DNA of 18,040 nucleotides from Kiritimatiellota bacterium (GTDB lineage: Bacteria; Verrucomicrobiota; Lentisphaeria; Victivallales; JAADHT01). This document shows, in pieces, positions 1 to 5,322 of the stretch. Every line of letters begins with the position of its first letter. Position 1 is the stretch's first letter. The notes beneath the pieces were generated by a model. That model was given only the letters and a program-made list of their open reading frames with translations, did not search any database and was not told the DNA's origin. Where the stretch lies: NCBI GenBank assembly GCA_013151705.1, contig JAADHT010000244.1, positions 1 through 18,040 of the forward strand, read 5' to 3'. Position numbers and translations under genes: made by a program.

Positions 1-477
1 AACAGCAAATCTGATGGACTGAAATACGTAAAATGGAAATATTCAGGAATACTTACTGGAACTGGAATTAAAGTGGGGTCTTACAGTAATTTTTGGACGG
101 GAGGGAATTATGGGATAACTATAAAAGGAATTAATGTTTACTATGGGGATCCGGCTTTCAAATTTGAAAATATTTTAGTTTCAATAATCTTTCATGAAGA
201 TGTTCATTGGAATCAATCTGTATGGGTTGTCTCACAAGGTAATATTGGTAAAGGGAACTATTCCTCCCACTCCTATCCAGCACCACCAACAATTGATAAA
301 AGTATAATTCTTATAGCTGGAGGGGCGTGGGGTGATTGGGAATTCCCCGCATATGACGAAGAGAAAAAGAAGAAATCCAAATCTGGAATTATTAAAGCTG
401 GAACTTATTATAAAACACAGTTATTACCGTTTCGCAAATTTTTTAAATATTTAAAAGACAATGCGCTACGACCATGA
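1..477 (+). CDS. 3' end of a zinc-metallopeptidase-like protein (5' end outside window)
   Basis: The frame is open from base 1 to the TGA at 475-477, so this is the C-terminal 158 codons of a longer protein; an internal GTG at 73 is probably not the true start. It contains an HExxH motif (HEDVHWNQ, bases 193-216) after a hydrophobic stretch (ILVSIIF). About 45 residues later comes ExxAY (WEFPAY, Glu codon 340-342). That spacing fits a gluzincin-type zinc site, with two His from HExxH and a downstream Glu. A Lys-rich segment (EEKKKKSKS) follows. Codon use is AT-rich, unlike the GC-rich genes further right. Zincin domains of this kind often form the C-terminal tips of RHS or polymorphic toxins; that assignment is inference, because no RHS repeats or immunity gene are visible. 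It could also be an ordinary secreted peptidase. Confidence 0.6.
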   Translation, partial: NSKSDGLKYVKWKYSGILTGTGIKVGSYSNFWTGGNYGITIKGINVYYGDPAFKFENILVSIIFHEDVHWNQSVWVVSQGNIGKGNYSSHSYPAPPTIDKSIILIAGGAWGDWEFPAYDEEKKKKSKSGIIKAGTYYKTQLLPFRKFFKYLKDNALRP

Positions 478-575
478 TAAATAGCATGAAGCCAATAGCA
501 CGTTTTTCCCGCTTTTATAAACATACTTGATGCTCGATTTTGAGAAACTCAAATTCAACAAGGGATAGGAATATT

Positions 576-1250
576 ATGCGCAAATTCATTATTATTTCGT
601 TGTGTCTCATGGAGTCACAATTCTTTTTGAGTGCAACGAATCAACAAGAAAGCGAAGTTATTCTGTCAATTGATTCAAAACCAATAACATATAGCAGCTT
701 AAGATTGGAATCGCAGGCGAAAGCAATAAAAAAGAAATATGCCATGCTGGTTTTTAAAAAGTTCTTTTGTAGAAAGCCAAATGAAAGAGATAAAAAAATC
801 CTTGAGGATATAGAGTTGGACTACAAAAAGATTATGTTGAGCTCCAGAGTGGTGAATCTGATAATAAATAGAATAATAACAAATAACATTGATCAATTTT
901 CAAGCGAAAAGAATATGCTCAACCTGCCTGCTTTCATTGAAACTGAAACGGATGATAAAAAAAAATCATATTTCAGAGATCATTTTTCTGAAATCGTATT
1001 GAATATAATGTCTAAAAGAAACATCAAAGCCAAAACACTTAAATCTCTAGGTATTGACGATCCGATCGAAAAACAAAGAATTCTCAATGAATATATTCTC
1101 TATAAATCAAAAAAAATGAGGGTTGTGCTCCACGATAACCGATATTTTAAAAGCTTGGAGACCTTGATTTATTTCGTTCCGAAATACGACATGGAAAAGA
1201 AGCGTCGCAAGGATATGTTGAAAAAATTTAACATCAAAACGGAAAAATAG
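576..1250 (+). CDS. Secreted protein, family A, copy 1 (A1), internally shortened
   Basis: The product is 224 aa. I chose ATG 576 because AGGGATAGGA lies just upstream and because a signal peptide then begins directly (MRKFIIISLCLMESQFFLSA); a longer frame from TTG 540 is less likely. It is homologous to the genes at 2650 and 3512. Shared features are an N-terminal strand of the type ILSIDSKPIT, an Arg/Lys-Pro motif (FFCRKPNERD), and a C-terminal block KAKxxxSLGIDDP...YILxxxKKM...VLHD...LIYFVP. Relative to A2 it lacks roughly 70 residues in the middle, between the Leu-Pro motif and YFRDHFSE, with the frame kept. The N-terminal strand and C-terminal helix faintly recall SurA/PpiC chaperone N-domains, but no PPIase domain is seen and I do not assign a function. 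It is strongly AT-rich (a sampled line is 27% GC). B1 starts 9 nt downstream, so the two are probably co-transcribed. Confidence 0.8.
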   Translation: MRKFIIISLCLMESQFFLSATNQQESEVILSIDSKPITYSSLRLESQAKAIKKKYAMLVFKKFFCRKPNERDKKILEDIELDYKKIMLSSRVVNLIINRIITNNIDQFSSEKNMLNLPAFIETETDDKKKSYFRDHFSEIVLNIMSKRNIKAKTLKSLGIDDPIEKQRILNEYILYKSKKMRVVLHDNRYFKSLETLIYFVPKYDMEKKRRKDMLKKFNIKTEK

Positions 1251-1259
1251 GAGAACGGA

Positions 1260-2192
1260 ATGAGAATATCCAAAACAATTTTTACGGTTCATGTTTTGAC
1301 TGTTTCTCTTTGTTTTTCCGTTATCGCCGGGAGGGCAATCGATCCCGACGCAGCTTTAGCCAAGCTGAATGCCGCAAAGGGCATCGAGGCGAAAAACAAG
1401 GCGATAAACGATTATCTTTCAATACCGTTGTTCCAGAGAAATCTCCCTGAAAACGTTGAATCATACAAGAAATTCAGGGAATTCATCATCGACGAGGCCA
1501 AGTCGCTGATGAATAAAAAATCTCCCGAAACGCCGGATTCTGCGCTGTCCACACTGAAAGAGTACAAAATCGCTCTTTTCGCCAATATCGCGATGGCGGC
1601 GCACTACGGAATGCGCGAAGCCAAAGAATTTATGAATGTCGCTAAAGGCGATTCATTGGCCTTGGAGGTCTTTTCATACGCGAAAAAGTTTTTGAGGAGA
1701 ATGGATGCGAGAAAGAGGCTGCAAAAAATGATTCAAGCGAAAATCGAGGAAGCGAACGCGAAGCGCGAGGCCGACATAAAAAGAATGAAAAAAGAACCTA
1801 TCAATGACTTTCTTCCAAAATTGAAAGCTGTTCTAAAAAGCGATCTTATGAATATCGATGACAAACGAGACACGGTTTTGATCGCAGCGATCGATAAAAA
1901 AGATTTCAACATGCTTGACACAAAACAAAAAAAAGAGATTGAGAGCTTGATAATGAAAGCTCTGAATGAACTAAAATCAACGGGTCGTGACCGTAGCATG
2001 GAACGAATGAGTGAATACGCCATGCAATACAGAATGAAGGAACGCGCCTTGATGCTGATCGGGATCCATTCGTGTTTCGCCAAAGGCCCGTTGGAAAGGC
2101 TTTTTCTGAAGAAGATCGTTCAAGGCGAATATCCTGAAATCGTAAAAAAGGTCGCTCGCGACCGCGCTGAAATGCTTTACGGGAGTCATTAA
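1260..2192 (+). CDS. Secreted helical protein, family B, copy 1 (B1)
   Basis: The product is 310 aa. It starts at ATG 1260, preceded by GGAG nine bases upstream in TAGGAGAACGGA. A signal peptide covers residues 1-26 (hydrophobic core VLTVSLCFSVIAG, likely cut after GRA). The mature part looks almost entirely alpha-helical. It has an N-terminal block LAKLNAAKGIEAKNKAIN-DYLSIPLFQRNLPE, a charged probable coiled coil around residues 140-178, and a C-terminal block LERLFLKKIVQGEYPEIVKK. All three blocks recur in B2 at 4402, so the two are clear paralogues. No catalytic motif or known domain is recognised. Repeated short helices could reflect a HEAT- or TPR-like scaffold, which is only a guess. 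Its GC content (45% in a sampled line) is well above that of A1, so the two genes have had different histories or constraints. It follows A1 by 9 nt and precedes the C remnant. Confidence 0.85.
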   Translation: MRISKTIFTVHVLTVSLCFSVIAGRAIDPDAALAKLNAAKGIEAKNKAINDYLSIPLFQRNLPENVESYKKFREFIIDEAKSLMNKKSPETPDSALSTLKEYKIALFANIAMAAHYGMREAKEFMNVAKGDSLALEVFSYAKKFLRRMDARKRLQKMIQAKIEEANAKREADIKRMKKEPINDFLPKLKAVLKSDLMNIDDKRDTVLIAAIDKKDFNMLDTKQKKEIESLIMKALNELKSTGRDRSMERMSEYAMQYRMKERALMLIGIHSCFAKGPLERLFLKKIVQGEYPEIVKKVARDRAEMLYGSH

Positions 2193-2194
2193 TT

Positions 2195-2284
2195 TTGAGA
2201 AAAATGATTATTTTGATGTGTTTTACCATCTTCCATTTGAATGCGGAGACCATTAGCGTGGAAATAAAGAACCTTAGATCTTAG
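2195..2284 (+). pseudogene. Signal-peptide remnant of a family C gene (C1, truncated)
   Basis: Two bases after the B1 stop, a short frame runs from TTG 2195 (or ATG 2204) to TAG 2282-2284 and encodes at most 29 residues. It reads as a complete signal peptide, with core MIILMCFTIF and then HLNAET. The intact C protein at 5322 has the matching junction ALNLKAET after its own hydrophobic core, and it also starts directly at the end of a B gene. Position and sequence together suggest this is what remains of a second C gene cut off just after its leader. A tandem CTTAGAT duplication sits at the end, and the repeat-bounded block at 2288-2467 begins four bases later. It could instead be an independent tiny secreted peptide, but the synteny argues for truncation. 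Confidence 0.5.
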
Positions 2285-2287
2285 ATC

Positions 2288-2467
2288 AAAATTACAAACC
2301 GCCAAAACACCAGCGCGAAAAAACGCGTTGCTAGCCCGGTTTTTGCGCGAAGCCAGCGTGCCCTAGCCGAGCGGAGCGACGCTCGCCAAAGGCGAAACCG
2401 GATATGGTGCGATGGCGTAGCGCGTAGCGCGACGCGTGAAAATTTGAAAAATCATTAAAATTACAAA
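2288..2467. mobile_element. MITE-like palindromic block flanked by 11-bp direct repeats
   Basis: AAAATTACAAA occurs at 2288-2298 and again at 2457-2467. Between them is a 158-bp block much richer in GC than its AT-rich surroundings, at least up to about 2438. Inside it a nested hairpin is visible: outer arms CCGGTTT (2336-2342) and AAACCGG (2395-2401), and inner arms CGAGCG (2368-2373) and CGCTCG (2380-2385) around a 6-nt loop. A tandem TAGCGCG follows near 2418-2431. There is no ORF, and no clear terminal inverted repeats were found. A small non-autonomous insertion with a target duplication, or an extragenic palindromic repeat, would both fit. The direct repeats are AT-rich and could be chance. 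Confidence 0.4.
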
Positions 2468-2560
2468 ATGTATTTTCAAGACTGAGCCATATCTTGTTTA
2501 AAATGAATATGTTAATTCTGATTTTTCAAATTTTCATGCAATATTCGGGCTAAGACCATA

Positions 2561-2631
2561 GGTACTGATGCTATGTGAAAGCTGCCCCCGAGAGCGAGAG
2601 CCTCACAGAGGCTCTCGCTGCCCCAAGTACC
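2561..2631 (+). promoter_or_regulatory. Strong hairpin element just upstream of the A2 gene
   Basis: A perfect 12-bp stem, AGCGAGAGCCTC (2593-2604) with GAGGCTCTCGCT (2608-2619), has a 3-nt loop ACA. It is enclosed by a second pair GGTACT (2561-2566) and AGTACC (2626-2631). GCTGCCCC is repeated directly on both sides of the inner stem (2581-2588, 2617-2624). The element ends about 18 nt before the ATG at 2650, and the ribosome site AAGGAGAT lies just after it. No T-tract follows, so it does not look like an intrinsic terminator. It may be a structured mRNA leader or a stabilising stem for the cassette 2 transcript, or simply a dispersed palindrome. No convincing sigma-70-type promoter was identified upstream. 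Confidence 0.45.
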
Positions 2632-2649
2632 ATACAAGGAGATTGAAAA

Positions 2650-3528
2650 ATGGTTTGTAAAACACTTGTTTTTTCGCTGATTTTCTCTTCGGCATGTTAT
2701 CCGATTTGTTATTCTCAAAAAACTGATAATCGCATACTTACGATTAATTCTAAAGTGATAAGAGAGCATGACTTGTATCATAATATAAAAATAAAAGGTT
2801 TTTCCAAAAAAGTCGCTATTCGTCAATTCAAAGAATTTTTCGGCCGCCAACCTACAATCTCGGATGAGAAAATTCTTAAAAGAATGGAAATTGATGGAGA
2901 TCGTCTTAATATATATGCGCAAGCTAGAGAGATAATATTCAATAAAATAATAGAAAATAATATTAATTCGTTTTTTACCAAGAATGACGAAGAAGAAATT
3001 TTGAAAAATCGCAAAAGGGAGGCGGTATGCGACCTTCCTATGTTGCTTGCCAAAAAAAAAGCGTTTGAGTACGTTGATACGGCCAAAACCGATTCGGAAA
3101 AGAAAAATAGAATCTCCGAAGCGTATGAAAAGTATTTGAAAAAGTTCAAGACTCCTTTTTCTTATTGGAAAAGTGAAGCTGTAAATCCATGTGCAAAAAA
3201 AATTCTATGCGACAGAATAGATACTCTTTGCAGCAAAACGATCACAATGAAGGAGAAGGTTTCATACATCAAGGACCATTTCTCGAAAATCGTGCTAAAA
3301 AAACTAGCAAGTGAAAACGTCAAAGCAAAAATATACAAATCACTAGGAATCGATGATCCTTTTGAAAGAGAAAAGCTGATCAATGCGTATATCCTATCAG
3401 AAGCCAAAAAAATGAATATAGTCATTCACGACAAAAAATATTTCAAGAATATACATGAATTGATTTATTTCATTCCGGAATTCAGCTTGGCGAGAAAATT
3501 TATGAGGGACAATGAAAATCGCAAATAG
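2650..3528 (+). CDS. Secreted protein, family A, copy 2 (A2)
   Basis: The product is 292 aa. ATG 2650 is supported by AAGGAGATTGAAAA directly upstream and by the signal peptide that follows (MVCKTLVFSLIFSSACYPICYS). The mature protein has the family A plan. It starts with the strand ILTINSKVI, then FFGRQPTISDEKIL, then a basic helical region. The middle segment EAYEKYLKKFKTPFSYW is absent from A1. It ends with KAKIYKSLGIDDPFEREKLI, YILSEAKKMNIVIHD and ELIYFIPE. The pattern of a strand with a conserved Asn-Ser turn, helices and a late AKKM/VIHD helix-strand resembles the SurA/PpiC N-domain in outline; I hold this loosely. Cysteines occur in the middle region. It is AT-rich like A1. Its last 17 bases overlap A3, which points to translational coupling. 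Confidence 0.85.
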   Translation: MVCKTLVFSLIFSSACYPICYSQKTDNRILTINSKVIREHDLYHNIKIKGFSKKVAIRQFKEFFGRQPTISDEKILKRMEIDGDRLNIYAQAREIIFNKIIENNINSFFTKNDEEEILKNRKREAVCDLPMLLAKKKAFEYVDTAKTDSEKKNRISEAYEKYLKKFKTPFSYWKSEAVNPCAKKILCDRIDTLCSKTITMKEKVSYIKDHFSKIVLKKLASENVKAKIYKSLGIDDPFEREKLINAYILSEAKKMNIVIHDKKYFKNIHELIYFIPEFSLARKFMRDNENRK

Positions 3529-4405
3529 AAAAATAGAAACAATGAACATCGCTATGCGAATATTGCCGATAATATTTATCGCTCTATTTCCAGTTCCAAA
3601 ACTTTTTGGAGCTGGACGCGTCATCATCAAATACAAGGATGGGGTTATAACAACGGACAATTTGATGTTTCCCGGAAAACTCAGAGGGAAGCTCGATCCG
3701 AAAGCCGTATTCAAAACCTGCCGCAACTGGCTGTTCAAACAACTTCACCGAAGAAAGCCCGGCAAAGGAGACGAAAAGGAGTTGGCGAGAGTCGAGGAAA
3801 TCCAGAAACGCCTCAATTTGAGAATGAGTTGCGGATTGATAATAGACAAATATCTGACGAAAAAGTATATGAACGAGATGATCACTCCTGAAGTTGATAA
3901 GAAAATATTAGAGAATAAAAGGAAAATGGCGAAGCTGATGGGGCTGGACAAAGAAGTGGCCGCGATCAACTACGTCAAGGATTTCACAAGTGAGAAATTC
4001 ACGAAAAAACAAAAAGAGGCGTACGAGAAATTCCTTCCTCAAAACAAATACTCACTTAAAAGCTGGAAATGGCTTTGCAAGCCCAAACATGAGCGGCTCC
4101 GAAAGTGGAAACTCGATGAATATTCGAAGTTGAAATCGGGCGAACTCACAAAGAGGGAAAAGGAGTACTACTTCACTTCGCACGCGTCCAAGTTCTTTTT
4201 GCGTCTCGCCGCCCAAAAGGATAGAAAAGCCCGCGCCTACCTCAAGCTCGGAATTCGTGATATGGATTACGAGTCGAAGATTTACGATAGATACAGAATC
4301 GAGGCGGCCAAGGAACTTGGCTTCAAAGTGATTGATTCAAGGTTCGGCACGCTGGAGGAGATTATCACGTACAATCCGTTTAAAAATTTGAGGAGGAGGC
4401 AATGA
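3512..4405 (+). CDS. Secreted protein, family A, copy 3 (A3)
   Basis: The product is 297 aa. ATG 3512 lies within the end of A2 and has GAGGG a few bases upstream. Later in-frame ATGs at 3542 and 3554 lack a ribosome site, although the signal sequence proper starts at the last of them (MRILPIIFIALFPVPKLFGA). It is homologous to A2 along its whole length, for example EAYEKFLPQNKYSLKSW against the A2 segment, and KARAYLKLGIRDMDYESK with AAKELGFKVIDSRF near the C-terminus. It is more GC-rich than A1 and A2, closer to B and C, and more basic. It ends in an ATGA overlap with B2 preceded by GGAGGAGG, so both genes should be translated together. The function is unknown; the SurA-N-like resemblance of the family is weak. 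Confidence 0.85.
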   Translation: MKIANRKIETMNIAMRILPIIFIALFPVPKLFGAGRVIIKYKDGVITTDNLMFPGKLRGKLDPKAVFKTCRNWLFKQLHRRKPGKGDEKELARVEEIQKRLNLRMSCGLIIDKYLTKKYMNEMITPEVDKKILENKRKMAKLMGLDKEVAAINYVKDFTSEKFTKKQKEAYEKFLPQNKYSLKSWKWLCKPKHERLRKWKLDEYSKLKSGELTKREKEYYFTSHASKFFLRLAAQKDRKARAYLKLGIRDMDYESKIYDRYRIEAAKELGFKVIDSRFGTLEEIITYNPFKNLRRRQ

Positions 4406-5322
4406 AAAATATCGCGACAGCGTTTTCAGTGATGATTATTTTTCAAAGCGTCTTGACGGCGAACGCCTTGAAGCCTGTTCCGAATGAGGCCATGACAAAA
4501 CTGACAAAGGCAAAAAGCATACTTGCGAAGAACAAGGCGTTGAACGAATACCTTGCGATACCGCTATTCAGGAGAAGCTTGCCTGAATATGCGAAAACAA
4601 ACGAACGGTTCAAAAGATTCATCATACAAGAAACAAAAGCGGTAATGAGCGGGAGGATGCAGGCGAAAGCCGATGCGTCAATTTTGGAGGACTACAAAAT
4701 CGCTTTGCTGTCGAATCTCGCGATGTTCGCTCACGACGGCTCGCCGGAGGCTGGAAAAGTTGTCGAAAAATTGAAAAAAAACAAATTCGCCTCCGAGATT
4801 TTCAAATACACGGAGGAATTCTTGAAAAAGAGGGATGAACGGGAACGACTCCGTAAGGCAATGCGCGAGAAAAGCGAGAGGGAATACGAGAGACGCGAGG
4901 CGGAGATAAAGAGGATGAAGGAGGAGCCGCTGGAGACGTTTTACGATAAACTGATGAAACTCCTCGCGGACACGCCTTTCAAATACGACGACAACGAGAC
5001 TAAAATCCTATCAGCCGCAATGGGAAGAGAGAGCGAAGGATTCGCGGGACTTTCGAAAAAAATGAGGAAGAATCTTGAGAACTCCATCATAGCCGCTCTT
5101 GACGGATTGAAAGCCTCCGACACGAAGCGGAACGAGAGCCGGAAACGCTGGGAGCGAGGTAGGAAACTTGATCGGGCAAGAGTCCTGATAAATATTTACT
5201 GCAATCTGGAGCCAATGTCCCATTACAGATTGTTTTTGAAGAAGCTAATCCGGGGAAAATTCCCGAAAGTGGTCAAGGAAGCGGCGATGGAGCAGGCGAA
5301 AATGATTTTCGGGAGAAATTGA
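4402..5322 (+). CDS. Secreted helical protein, family B, copy 2 (B2)
   Basis: The product is 306 aa. ATG 4402 overlaps the A3 stop (ATGA) and has a strong GGAGGAGG ribosome site. A signal peptide covers about residues 1-22 (core FSVMIIFQSVL, cut after TANA). It is collinear with B1: LTKAKSILAKNKALNEYLAI and PLFRRSLPE, then DYKIALLSNLAMFAHDGSPEA, a charged coiled-coil-like region with RREAEIKRMKEEPLETF, and RLFLKKLIRGKFPKVVKEAA. The match with B1 extends end to end, with a variable stretch in the third quarter. The protein is basic and helical and has no recognised enzyme motif. Its stop TGA overlaps the C2 start (TGATG). This fixed order of B directly before C suggests the products act together at or beyond the cytoplasmic membrane; that is inference. 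Confidence 0.85.
   Translation: MKNIATAFSVMIIFQSVLTANALKPVPNEAMTKLTKAKSILAKNKALNEYLAIPLFRRSLPEYAKTNERFKRFIIQETKAVMSGRMQAKADASILEDYKIALLSNLAMFAHDGSPEAGKVVEKLKKNKFASEIFKYTEEFLKKRDERERLRKAMREKSEREYERREAEIKRMKEEPLETFYDKLMKLLADTPFKYDDNETKILSAAMGRESEGFAGLSKKMRKNLENSIIAALDGLKASDTKRNESRKRWERGRKLDRARVLINIYCNLEPMSHYRLFLKKLIRGKFPKVVKEAAMEQAKMIFGRN

Noticed and set aside
538..553. Small hairpin TTTGAG/CTCAAA before A1 as a terminator
   Set aside because: It is a 6-bp AT-rich stem with no T-run after it, too weak to call.
540..575. Start of A1 at TTG 540
   Set aside because: It would put twelve hydrophilic residues before the signal peptide, and the ribosome site favours ATG 576.
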